Part shown: positions 35,563 to 43,863 of the stretch, one piece after another
Position numbering within the stretch: the stretch's first letter is position 1
Layout: each line of letters starts with the position of its first letter
Origin: Peptoniphilaceae bacterium
GTDB taxonomy: Bacteria; Bacillota; Clostridia; Tissierellales; Peptoniphilaceae
DNA length: 64,000 bases
Assembly: GCA_902363535.1 (NCBI GenBank)
Contig: CABJAE010000012.1
Coordinates: 7,974-71,973 of the forward strand
Direction: 5' to 3'
Made by a program: the position numbers and the translations under genes
The notes under the pieces: model-generated
Databases searched by the model: none
Seen by the model: the letters and a program-made list of their open reading frames with translations, nothing else
Told to the model about the DNA's origin: nothing

Positions 35563-35864
35563 GTGTCATCCTCCCTTCAAAGATCACTCTCTTTGCAGAA
35601 TCAATAGGGGTGTCTTATAAGCTTAAACAAATTATATCGGCAAGTTCCTTTTACCACATCACACGAAAGTGTGAGGTGGAAAAAATCTGTTTGCAGAAAC
35701 GAAAAAGTGCTTCTTTAAAGTACTTGGAAAGTTTCGATCTTGATTTATGATAGAACGATCGGATGAGGTGATGAGACGGCCGAATCTGTTTATTTTATGG
35801 CGATAGAGGCTTGATGTTTTTTTAATATGGGTATACAAAAAATAATATTTGGAGGTATAGAAAA
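35563..35864. other. Intergenic region between divergent lipoprotein and ABC-F leader
   Basis: About 300 bases holding the promoters of both neighbours. Composition falls to AT-rich near 35,800, marking the left edge of the ABC-F island. A possible -10 TATACA is seen at 35,832, with a weak TTGATG upstream at a short 15-base spacing. Nothing else is recognised. Confidence 0.45.
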
Positions 35865-35897
35865 ATGATTAACACAAAGAGCACAAGAAACAGATAA
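35865..35897 (+). promoter_or_regulatory. Leader peptide for attenuation of the ABC-F gene
   Basis: A ten-codon ORF (MINTKSTRNR) has its own GGAGG nine bases upstream of the ATG and ends 39 bases before the ABC-F start. Between them, AAATCCT (35,908-35,914) can pair with AGGATTT (35,930-35,936), hiding part of the ABC-F ribosome binding site. A ribosome stalled on the leader by an antibiotic could free it. This is the standard logic of antibiotic-induced resistance genes; here inferred from layout. Confidence 0.65.
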
Positions 35898-35936
35898 TAG
35901 AGGAAAGAAATCCTATCAAAAATCAAAGGAGGATTT

Positions 35937-37541
35937 ATGATAAATATAAACAACTTAAGAAAGACATTGCCTGATAAACAACTACTTGAAATCAATAGCT
36001 TATCGATTAACGAGAAAGATAAGATTGCTCTGATCGGGGACAATGGCGCGGGTAAAACAACACTATTTCGACTTATTTTAGGGCTTGAAAAGGAATATAC
36101 GGGGATAGTAAATGTCGATGGAGATTTGGACTATCTATTGAATGATGGTGTCGAAGACAAATATAGTTCCAATGAAATTTATTCTAAGGCAAAACTAAAT
36201 ATTGACGACAGGTATAGCCCGGGAGAATTTAGAAGATTACAGCTTTTCGATCTATTGTCTGATGATTTAAAGTTTCTCTTAATGGATGAGCCAACATCAC
36301 ATTTAGACATCGTGCAAAAAGAGAAACTAATAAAGAAATTAAATTCAAGAAAGATGGGATACCTGATCATTTCGCACGATCGTGACTTTATTAATAAAAC
36401 CTGCAATAAGATTTTAGAATTATCAGATGGAAAGATTGAAGAGTATAATGGAGACTATCAATTTTACCTTGAAGAAAGAGAAAAAAGGCAAAAATTCAAA
36501 GAAAAAGAATATACAAACTATGTAAAAGAAAAAAGAAGGCTTGAAAACCTAGCAGTTAGTATCAAGGAACAGTCGTCAAAAGTTAGAACTACACCTAGAA
36601 GAATGGGAAATTCAGAAGCCAGACTTCATAAGATGGGCGGGCAGGAAAATAAGAAGAAACTTGACAAGCAAGTGAAGTCAGTAGAGGCAAGAATAAACCA
36701 ACTTGAAGCGAAAGAAAGACCAAAGGAAGAAGAGGATATAAAGTTATCTGCACCGGAGATTAAACGGATTCACTCTAAAGTATTAATAAGGGCAGAAAAT
36801 TTAAATAAAGTGTTTAATAAAAAAGTTCTATTTGAAAAGTCTGAATTTACAATAGAAAACAATTCCAAGGTGGCGCTTATTGGCGATAATGGCAGTGGGA
36901 AAACTACTCTTTTAAAAATGATTCTTAATAAAGAGAATATATGGGTGCATCCAAATCTTAATATAGGCTATTTTAGTCAGATGGATGAGACTTTAGAAGA
37001 AGACAATAGTATTTTAGAGAACGTACTAAATACAACCATCTACGATGAAACCTTGACGAGGATTGTGCTTGCAAGGCTGGGCTTTAGAAATAAAAATGTA
37101 CATAAAACTATCGGGGTTTTAAGCGATGGAGAAAAAGCTAAAGTAAAAATAGTTAAAATTCTGACAGCTGATTTTAACTATCTAATTCTGGATGAGCCGA
37201 CAAACTTTTTAGACATAAGAGCAATTGAAAGTTTAGAAAATCTATTGAAATCTTATGATAGACCATTTCTTTTCGTAACCCATGATGAAGAGTTTATAAA
37301 TAACATAGCAAACAGTCTTTTAATCATTAAGGATGAAAGAATTACTGGTTTTAAAGGAAACTTACTACAATACAAAGAAAGAAAGAATAAATTCAATAAG
37401 AGTGATAATACGGACAAATTTTTGCGCGATTTTAGACTATCTACTATCAATTCTAGATTGGCAATGGATATATCCAAAACTGAGAGAGAAAAGTTGGAAG
37501 AAGAATATAAAAAACTTCTTAAAAAACAAGATGAATCTTGA
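35937..37541 (+). CDS. ABC-F protein, probable ribosome-protection antibiotic resistance factor
   Basis: A 534-residue soluble protein with two ATPase domains and no membrane segments. The first has GDNGAGKTT, the degenerate signature YSPGEFRRLQL and LLMDEPTSHLD. The second has GDNGSGKTT, LSDGEKAKVKI and LILDEPTNFLD. The charged interdomain linker (RRMGNSEARLHKMG, about residues 220-235) resembles that of Vga/VmlR/Msr-type proteins, which displace drugs from the ribosome. Much richer in A and T than its neighbours, so likely acquired. Which drugs it covers cannot be read from sequence. Confidence 0.82.
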   Translation: MININNLRKTLPDKQLLEINSLSINEKDKIALIGDNGAGKTTLFRLILGLEKEYTGIVNVDGDLDYLLNDGVEDKYSSNEIYSKAKLNIDDRYSPGEFRRLQLFDLLSDDLKFLLMDEPTSHLDIVQKEKLIKKLNSRKMGYLIISHDRDFINKTCNKILELSDGKIEEYNGDYQFYLEEREKRQKFKEKEYTNYVKEKRRLENLAVSIKEQSSKVRTTPRRMGNSEARLHKMGGQENKKKLDKQVKSVEARINQLEAKERPKEEEDIKLSAPEIKRIHSKVLIRAENLNKVFNKKVLFEKSEFTIENNSKVALIGDNGSGKTTLLKMILNKENIWVHPNLNIGYFSQMDETLEEDNSILENVLNTTIYDETLTRIVLARLGFRNKNVHKTIGVLSDGEKAKVKIVKILTADFNYLILDEPTNFLDIRAIESLENLLKSYDRPFLFVTHDEEFINNIANSLLIIKDERITGFKGNLLQYKERKNKFNKSDNTDKFLRDFRLSTINSRLAMDISKTEREKLEEEYKKLLKKQDES

Positions 37542-37696
37542 AATAATAAATCACGAATCTACTGGCGCACTCTTCAAGTCAACATAATCGTAAGCATGTT
37601 GCTTTCTCGATTATGTTTTACATAAGATGTATTTCAAATGGCTCTTTATATTATAATAAAGTCAAGCAGATACCTTTTACTGAAGTGAGGGATAGT

Positions 37697-39048
37697 ATGA
37701 AAAGATATTCAAAGGTTCTCATTCTTTTAATGGCCCTTCTCCTCGCAGGCTGCGCCAATCACTCTGTCGAGTCCGGAAAGGATAGCGCCAATCGCGGCAA
37801 TGGGGCGGCCAATGACGGCGTTTCAAAGGCAGTGGCCAAATTAAAACCCGTGGAGGGTGCGACGATCGGCTCCATGTCTTCCTATGTGGAAGATCCGAAG
37901 ACGCAGCTCAAGCCAACAAGCAGATCGACGACATGATGAACGCCATGAAGGCCACCTACGCCAAGTATGAAAAGGAGATGGAAGGCAACGATCTTGGAAT
38001 CTATGCCGCTTTTTCCGCCTATCAAGACGAGGATGTGCTAAGCGTCATGATCGAAACTTCCGATCTTTGGGAACAAGGGCCGGCCCATTACACCGTGTTT
38101 AATTTCTCCCTTCTCGACGGCAAGTTCATCGACGACGATGCCCTTATGAAGCATTTCGGCGTGGCGAAGGGCGAGCTGTTGGGACTCATCGAAAACAGCT
38201 TGGTCGAAGCGCAGGCTAAAGAAACGAGCATTTATTATCGAGATAGCACCGATTCGTCCTATTTCTACAATCCGAACCACTACACCGGTTTGGTGCTAAA
38301 CAATCTCTGGGACAAAGGCGAGGCTCCGGATCAACGGATCTATATCGACGAAGTGGGCGCGCCTATGTTTGTCTGCGCCCAATCCATCGACCCGGACGCG
38401 GGACTGTGCCCGCCCCTTTTAAAACTGAGGGCCGACAAATTTGACGCAGATCCCATATCCGATGTTTATGTAAGAATGGCGAGAAAACTCGGCGTCGATC
38501 CGGCCGATGAAAACCACAAGGCCTTCATCATCCACCTGGGTGCCGCCTTTGACGAAGGGAGCTTGAAAGAGACCTTGGCGAAACTACACGCTTGGACAGG
38601 CGTGTTCACCAATTGGGAAGATCCGAACATGCTTCTTTCCGTGAAAGAGAGCGAGGGCGGCGACAGGCCCTATCTCAATGGAGAGGAATGCTACCTGGTG
38701 ATTCCCAAGTACAAGAACGCCTCTGTTTGCCTCAAAGAACTTGCGATTTCAGAGGGCGGAAAGCTGAAGGAAGAGGACAATCCCTCCTTTGATACCCTTG
38801 GAACCACCGGCATCACCTTTATTTGCCAAAACATCAGCGACATTGCCCCAAACGGCAAGATCACCATTCGCTACAGAGACGATATCACGGCATTTTCTCC
38901 CTCCATCAGCTTGAAGGACGGAAGCATGATGCTTCCCGATAAAGTCACCGACGCGGAGGCCATTCTCCATTGGAAAGATCTCGTGGAAAAAGACGGCTAT
39001 TCCAATATGATGTTTGAACGCTTCATGTCCGTTATGGGCAAGGGCTAA
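37697..39048 (+). pseudogene. Lipoprotein gene split by a frameshift
   Basis: The start at ATG 37,697, with GAAGTGAGGG upstream, gives MKRYSKVLILLMALLLAGC, a signal peptide with lipobox LLAGC. This frame runs to a stop at 37,936. Around 37,900-37,925 coding moves to another frame, which reads QANKQIDDMMNAMKATYAKY and continues to 39,048. Joined, the protein has about 450 residues, with a large extracytoplasmic domain of unknown function. A single-base change near 37,910 explains the break. The downstream part has an internal ATG at 37,933 but would lack the signal peptide. Confidence 0.75.
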
Positions 39049-39081
39049 GAATGCCTCGGGCATGAGAAAAGGCGGCGATTG

Positions 39082-39280
39082 ATGAAAAAGCAAATGCGTA
39101 AGAAAAAGAAGTTGCTTCTTTTGTGCATCCTGCTGTGCTTTCCCGTTCCATGGAGCGGCGAAGAGGGCGTTGTGTCCTCTTATCGCGCCCTTTTGTATTC
39201 CTATACGAGGTATCGCGTGTTGAAAAGCTACCTATTCTACGACCGGCGAATTTTCCATCTTTCCCTTTAATTTCTTGTAG
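39082..39280 (+). pseudogene. Small secreted or anchored protein, probably frameshifted
   Basis: From ATG 39,082 a basic, hydrophobic N-terminus (KKKKLLLLCILLCFPVPW) reads on through GEEGVVSSYRALLYSYTRYR and ends at 39,270. In the neighbouring frame the same DNA ends FSIFPFNFL at 39,280. That resembles the F-P-x-N-F ending usual in a family of small Firmicutes exported proteins that carry a GGTxxYxALxY motif. One base may therefore be missing near 39,235. The function is unknown. Confidence 0.4.
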
Positions 39281-39427
39281 GAATTCGGCCGGCAGAGCGC
39301 ATTTTTATTCCTGCGTTCCTTTGTGGTATGATAATGGCATTAGACGAAGTGTGGTCGAAGAGGGAAAGAGGCCTTTTGTTGAAGCCACGGCTTGGGAATG
39401 AACGTGAAAAAAGAGAAATAAATGAAA

Positions 39428-39467
39428 AAAACCTCGACATGGTAATTTTTCCCCGGTCGGGGTTTTT
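39428..39467 (+). terminator. Hairpin upstream of the DMT exporter
   Basis: ACCTCGAC pairs with GTCGGGGT and is followed by TTTTT. It lies about 85 bases ahead of the exporter start. It may end upstream transcription or act as an attenuator, but no aptamer was recognised before it. Confidence 0.6.
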
Positions 39468-39549
39468 GATTCGCCAAAGGGCATTCACTGCCCGGGATTC
39501 CCTTTCGGGCAGGGGAATTGTAAAGAAGAGAGAAGTTGCGGAGGACAAG

Positions 39550-40464
39550 TTGTTAGCAAAAAAGAGAAATGCGATTTTATTAAGTATTCTTGCCATGCTC
39601 CTTTGGGGGAGCGCCATTCCCTTAATAAAATGCACCTTTACGGAGTTGGGCATCGGCCAAGGGGATGCGGGGCTAAAAATCTTGGTGGCGGGGATCCGGT
39701 TTTTACTGGCCGGTTTTTTGACTCTCATCTATTTTAAGGTGAGCGAAAAGGGGCGGCGGATCGCCTTTAAGGAAGTCAATTGGAAATTCGTCGTGATCCT
39801 GGCTTTGATTCAAACGTCCTTGCAATACATTTTCTATTACATCGGCCTTTCTCACGTGGCCGGCGTGAAATCGTCGATTATCCAATCCACCAATGCCTTT
39901 CTCGTCGTATTAATTTCGGCGATCTTGATCCCGAACGAAAAGGTGAACCCGAATATTCTCATCGCCCTCCTATTAGGGACTGCAGGCATCATTATTTCCA
40001 ATGGCCCGGCGGAGAACACCGGCGGCGTGCGCTTTGTCGGGGAAGGCTTTGTGCTCATCGCCACCACCCTAAACGCCTTGGCCTCGGTGATGATTCGAAA
40101 GTACGGAAAGGGCGTAAATTCCTTTATCCTTACGTCCTTTCAATTTATGATCGGTGCCGTGGTGCTCATCCTCCTGGGGCTCGCCATCGCCGGCAGGCCC
40201 TTGGCCCTGACGCCGAAAGCTTGCCTCATGATTTTATACGGCTCCTTTATCTCGGCGACCTCCTTTTCCATTTGGACTTCGGTGCTGCAACACTACCACG
40301 CCAATGAATTCGGCGTCTACAAACTGTTTATACCGATCTTCGGTTCCCTCCTGTCGGTCCTCGTATTGGACGAAGCATTTACCCTAAACATGGCCGTGGG
40401 CCTGGCTTTGGTCCTCTTCGGCTCCTTTATACTAAACAAGAAAAAAATAAGTTTCGGAAAGTAG
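39550..40464 (+). CDS. DMT superfamily exporter (two EamA domains)
   Basis: The protein has 304 residues from the TTG at 39,550, chosen because GGAGG lies five bases upstream. The frame is open to 39,328 but that part is low-complexity and includes the hairpin. Ten transmembrane helices form two EamA repeats: AMLLWGSAIPLIKCTF begins the first, and VLIATTLNALASVMIRKYGK begins the second. LFIPIFGSLLSVLVLDEAF near the end is the usual conserved segment. It is a metabolite or drug exporter of unknown substrate. Confidence 0.85.
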   Translation: MLAKKRNAILLSILAMLLWGSAIPLIKCTFTELGIGQGDAGLKILVAGIRFLLAGFLTLIYFKVSEKGRRIAFKEVNWKFVVILALIQTSLQYIFYYIGLSHVAGVKSSIIQSTNAFLVVLISAILIPNEKVNPNILIALLLGTAGIIISNGPAENTGGVRFVGEGFVLIATTLNALASVMIRKYGKGVNSFILTSFQFMIGAVVLILLGLAIAGRPLALTPKACLMILYGSFISATSFSIWTSVLQHYHANEFGVYKLFIPIFGSLLSVLVLDEAFTLNMAVGLALVLFGSFILNKKKISFGK

Positions 40465-40475
40465 AAAAAATCGGA

Positions 40476-40513
40476 AAACCGGCGTCGACGATGAAGCGGA
40501 CGTCGGTTTTTTT
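40476..40513 (+). terminator. Intrinsic terminator after the DMT exporter
   Basis: AACCGGCGTC pairs with GACGTCGGTT, followed by Ts. Confidence 0.85.
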
Positions 40514-40598
40514 GTCACGTAAGCGGGCGATTTTGATGGAGAGGGATTTTATGATAAACTATTTAAGTTAAGTAATGGCATTTCACAAAGGAGAATGA

Positions 40599-41849
40599 AT
40601 GAATAAAAAAACACTAAGCATTATTTTCGCCTACGTCGGCGTCCTCACCGGAGCCGGCCTGGCCAGCGGGCAGGAGCTCATGCAGTATTTTCTGTCCTTC
40701 GGCCTTCCCGGGATCTACGGCATCGCCGCGGTGGGCGTGCTGCACGTGGTGGTGGGCGGCATTGTGCTTCAATTAGGCAGCCACTTCGTCGCCGAAAGCC
40801 ACATCGACGTGTTGGACGAAGTCACCTCCACCGCCGTGACGAAATTCATGGACTACGCTCTTATCGTCAATTGCTTTTTAATGGGCTTTGTTATGATTGC
40901 CGGCGCCGGATCGAATCTGGAGCAACAATTCGGCCTGGCGCCCTGGATCGGTTCCCTTCTGTGCACGGCCCTCATCGTCGTCGTGGGCATGTTGGATTTC
41001 GATAAAGTGGCCAAAATCATCGGAGCCTTCACGCCCTTGGTCCTGGTCTTTACCTTGATCGGCGCGGTCTACACCATGGTCAAGGCGAGCCCGGACGTGG
41101 CGCTTTTAGACAGCTTGGGCAAAACTCTGCCACCGGCGCTTCCCAACCTCCCCCTCTCCACCATCAATTACTTCGGCCTCTGCATGATCAGCGGCATTTC
41201 CATGGCCTTTGTCTTAGGGGGCAGCAAAACCGACCCGGCCGAAGCGCGCATCGGCGGCATGATCGGCGGCGCCCTCGTGGCCATTCTTACGGGCCTCGTC
41301 GGCGTGACGCTCTTTCTCGCCTTGGGAATCGTAAAAGATGCGGACATTCCCATGCAGACCGTTTTAGACAGCGTGCATCCCGCCATGGGCCTCGCCATGT
41401 CCATCATCATCTTCGGCATGATCTTTAACACGGGCATGTCCCTTTTTTACTCCGCCGCCAGGCGCTTTTCCGCCACAGAAGGCACCTTTAAGCGCAATCT
41501 GATTCTCTTTACCTTGGCGGGCTTCGGCCTGTCCTTCTTGGGATTTAAAAAATTAATGGCGATTCTCTATCCGATATTGGGCTATTTGGGATTGATCCTG
41601 ATCCTGATTTTAATCGCCGCCTGGATTCGGGAGCGGAGCGAAATCAAATCCGAGATAAAAAAGAGAAAGAAAATCAACCGCCTCACGAGAAAGAAATTGG
41701 ACGACGACGAAGAGTTTACGAAAAAAGACAAAGAAAAACTGGAAAAACTCGCCGAAGCCTCGATTATCGACGATGAAAAAATCAAAGACGCCGTGGAAGA
41801 AGAAGTGGCTGAGGAATTGGAAGAAGAAAATGACGAACAGACAGATTGA
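40599..41849 (+). CDS. YkvI-like membrane transporter (LeuT-fold)
   Basis: A 416-residue protein with about ten transmembrane helices and a highly charged cytoplasmic tail (residues 345-416, rich in Lys then Glu). The first helix carries YVGVLTGAGLASGQELMQYF, which is the unwound-helix motif of YkvI-type members of the amino-acid transporter superfamily. GISMAFVLGGSKTDPAEAR is also typical. The substrate is unknown. AAAGGAGAATGA precedes the ATG. Confidence 0.85.
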   Translation: MNKKTLSIIFAYVGVLTGAGLASGQELMQYFLSFGLPGIYGIAAVGVLHVVVGGIVLQLGSHFVAESHIDVLDEVTSTAVTKFMDYALIVNCFLMGFVMIAGAGSNLEQQFGLAPWIGSLLCTALIVVVGMLDFDKVAKIIGAFTPLVLVFTLIGAVYTMVKASPDVALLDSLGKTLPPALPNLPLSTINYFGLCMISGISMAFVLGGSKTDPAEARIGGMIGGALVAILTGLVGVTLFLALGIVKDADIPMQTVLDSVHPAMGLAMSIIIFGMIFNTGMSLFYSAARRFSATEGTFKRNLILFTLAGFGLSFLGFKKLMAILYPILGYLGLILILILIAAWIRERSEIKSEIKKRKKINRLTRKKLDDDEEFTKKDKEKLEKLAEASIIDDEKIKDAVEEEVAEELEEENDEQTD

Positions 41850-41865
41850 CCTGAAAAGGAATGGA

Positions 41866-41905
41866 ATCGAGCAGGCGGCTTTCGCGCGTTTGCTCGATTT
41901 TTCTG
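41866..41905 (+). terminator. Intrinsic terminator after the YkvI-like gene
   Basis: AATCGAGCA pairs with TGCTCGATT, followed by TTTTCT. Confidence 0.85.
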
Positions 41906-41975
41906 CGTCTGACGCCGCATTTATGGCGATTTTGTCGGATAAGCGCCAGAAAAAACAAAAAATTACATGAAATCA

Positions 41976-42004
41976 TTGACCGCGTCATAAAATAGTGATA
42001 GATT
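41976..42004 (+). promoter_or_regulatory. Promoter of the FMN-riboswitch leader
   Basis: TTGACC and TAGATT are separated by 17 bases, directly upstream of the aptamer. Confidence 0.65.
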
Positions 42005-42008
42005 AAAG

Positions 42009-42128
42009 ATGAAAGTTTTCTTCGGAAACGAATGTATTCTACTGGCGGTAAAAGCCCGCGAGCGCATAGCTGATTCGGTGCAAGTCCGAAGCCAACAGTC
42101 TGGTCTGGAAGGGAGAAGGAGGCTTTTC
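42009..42128 (+). promoter_or_regulatory. FMN riboswitch aptamer (RFN element)
   Basis: The conserved RFN blocks are present in order. GGCGGTAAAAGCCCGCGAGC (42,043-42,062) is followed by GATTCGGTGCAAGTCCGAAG and CCAACAGTCTGG, then GGGAGAAGGAGG. Only the P2 arm near the 5' end (TTCTTCGGAAACGAATG) is less standard. The element binds FMN and controls riboflavin synthesis or uptake genes. It lies about 140 bases upstream of a MATE transporter. Confidence 0.9.
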
Positions 42129-42136
42129 GGCTTGTT

Positions 42137-42226
42137 GCCGGATGCCCTTTCCCTTCGTCTTCCGAAAAAAGCATCCGGTGTAAGAAATTCCCTTGGGGAG
42201 GCTCATGTCGCCGGATGTTTTTATTT
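42137..42226 (+). terminator. Expression platform of the FMN riboswitch (antiterminator/terminator)
   Basis: GCCGGATGC (42,137-42,145) can pair with GCATCCGG (42,171-42,178). The same CATCCGG can instead pair with CCGGATG (42,211-42,217), which is followed by TTTTTATTT. The two helices exclude each other, so FMN binding probably favours the second and stops transcription before the MATE gene. Confidence 0.75.
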
Positions 42227-42268
42227 GCGGCAAACTTCCCGAGAGTGAAAAGCGAAAAAGGAAGGTGC

Positions 42269-43654
42269 ATGGTGAAAAAGACGCAAACCGTCGACAGCCC
42301 TTTGGCGACGGAGCCGATCTCGAAGCTCCTTATCCGCTACTCGGTGCCGACGACCCTGACCCTTATGGTCAATTACCTTTATAATATCGTCGATCAAATC
42401 TTTGTGGGCCGGGGTGCGGGAATCACCGGCATGGCGGCGGTAAACGTGGCCTTTCCCGTCGCCATCCTCGTCAACGCCGTCGCCCTTATGCTCGGCGACG
42501 GCTGCGCCGCCAACGTCAGCCTGTGCTTGGGGCGAAAAGATCAAGATACGGCGGATCGCATCTTCGGCCACGGTGTCACCTGGATCATCGTGAGCGGCCT
42601 CGTCATGGCCATCATCGGCACCCTGTTCGCGCCGCGGATCGTGCGACTTTTCGGCACCACGGACACGGCCTACGACGAATCCCTCGCCTACCTCAGGACC
42701 ATCGCCGTCGGCTTTCCCTTTCAACTCATCTGCCCCGCCTTTACTGCCATGATTCGGGCCGACGGTTCGCCGAAATACACGATGAAATGCATGATGGCCG
42801 GCGCCGCCATCAATATCATCCTCGATCCGATTTTTATCTTCGGCTTGCATATGGGCGTCGTCGGTGCGGGGATCGCCACGGTCATCGGCGAAGTCGTCGC
42901 AGGAAGCCTGTGCCTTCTCTACCTGCGCCGGCTCAAGACCGTGTGCCTCACAAGGGATGCCCTGCGCCCGACGAGAGCCTTGACCCTTCGGATAGTAAAG
43001 CTGGGCTTCCCAAGTTTTCTGACACAGGTATTGACCGCATTGGTGCAAATTGTGCTCAACAATCTTATGCGCATCTACGGCGCCGCCACGATCTACGGCA
43101 GCGACATGGCCCTCTCCGTTTACGGCATGATGATGAAAGTTTACCAAATTGCCCACGCCATGTTCGTCGGCGTCTCCTCTGCCATTCAGCCCATCAACGG
43201 CTACAATTTCGGGGCGAAAAACTACGGGCGGGTACACCATACCTACCGCATGGCCACGACCATCGCCCTGGTCATCTCCGCTTGCTGGTGCGCAGTCTAC
43301 CTGCTGCTTCCTCGGCAGATCGCCGCGCTCTTTGTCTCCGACAATCCCCTTTACCGGGATTGCGCGGCCCACTTCTTTAGGCTCTACATGATGGCCTTCT
43401 TCCTCTACGGCATCCACATGACCACAGCCTCCTTCTTTCAGGGTATCGGAAAGCCCCTCCGCTCCCTGGCGATTCCTCTGGTGCGTCAGGGCGTCCTCCT
43501 GATTCCCCTGGCACTCGCGCTCTCCGCCACCTACGGATTGGACGGCGCCCTTTACGCCGTGCCCATTGCAGACAGCCTCACCTGCCTTCTGTGCGTCATC
43601 ATGGCCCGGGCGGAATTTCGCGGGTGGAAAAAGCGGGGATGGATCGAGGAATGA
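42269..43654 (+). CDS. MATE-family transporter, candidate riboflavin/flavin transporter
   Basis: The protein has about 461 residues from the ATG at 42,269 or GTG at 42,272, after GGAAGG. An upstream in-frame ATG at 42,215 lies inside the riboswitch terminator and is rejected. Twelve transmembrane helices in two halves: PTTLTLMVNYLYNIVDQIFVG opens the first, and LGFPSFLTQVLTALVQIV the second, both typical MATE motifs. The upstream FMN riboswitch strongly suggests flavin transport, as described for RibV-type MATE proteins. Drug efflux remains possible. Confidence 0.85.
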   Translation: MVKKTQTVDSPLATEPISKLLIRYSVPTTLTLMVNYLYNIVDQIFVGRGAGITGMAAVNVAFPVAILVNAVALMLGDGCAANVSLCLGRKDQDTADRIFGHGVTWIIVSGLVMAIIGTLFAPRIVRLFGTTDTAYDESLAYLRTIAVGFPFQLICPAFTAMIRADGSPKYTMKCMMAGAAINIILDPIFIFGLHMGVVGAGIATVIGEVVAGSLCLLYLRRLKTVCLTRDALRPTRALTLRIVKLGFPSFLTQVLTALVQIVLNNLMRIYGAATIYGSDMALSVYGMMMKVYQIAHAMFVGVSSAIQPINGYNFGAKNYGRVHHTYRMATTIALVISACWCAVYLLLPRQIAALFVSDNPLYRDCAAHFFRLYMMAFFLYGIHMTTASFFQGIGKPLRSLAIPLVRQGVLLIPLALALSATYGLDGALYAVPIADSLTCLLCVIMARAEFRGWKKRGWIEE

Positions 43655-43720
43655 TGGAATAAGGATTTTTAAAAGCAGAAAAATTGCGTGGCAGATAAGG
43701 AATGAAAAGAAAAATGATAC

Positions 43721-43756
43721 GACCCGACGCATCTTTCAGGTGGAGTCGGGTTTTTG
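43721..43756 (+). terminator. Intrinsic terminator after the MATE gene
   Basis: ACCCGAC pairs with GTCGGGT, followed by TTTT. Confidence 0.85.
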
Positions 43757-43863
43757 ATTGGAAGAAAAGATGCACCGGGCTACCTAATACTTGAGTAAAA
43801 GTGGATAAAGACGTTGATTGACGATAAAATAGATTTGAACATTAGGTATTGGAGGAGAATGTG

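Noticed and set aside
39328..39549. N-terminal extension of the DMT exporter to the ATG at 39,328
   Set aside because: The extension covers a terminator hairpin, is charged and low-complexity, and lacks a ribosome binding site. The TTG at 39,550 follows GGAGG.
42221..43732. Long minus-strand ORF of about 500 codons opposite the MATE gene
   Set aside because: It is the mirror of a GC-rich coding frame and has His/Asp/Gly-rich composition unlike a protein family. The plus strand is a clear MATE transporter.
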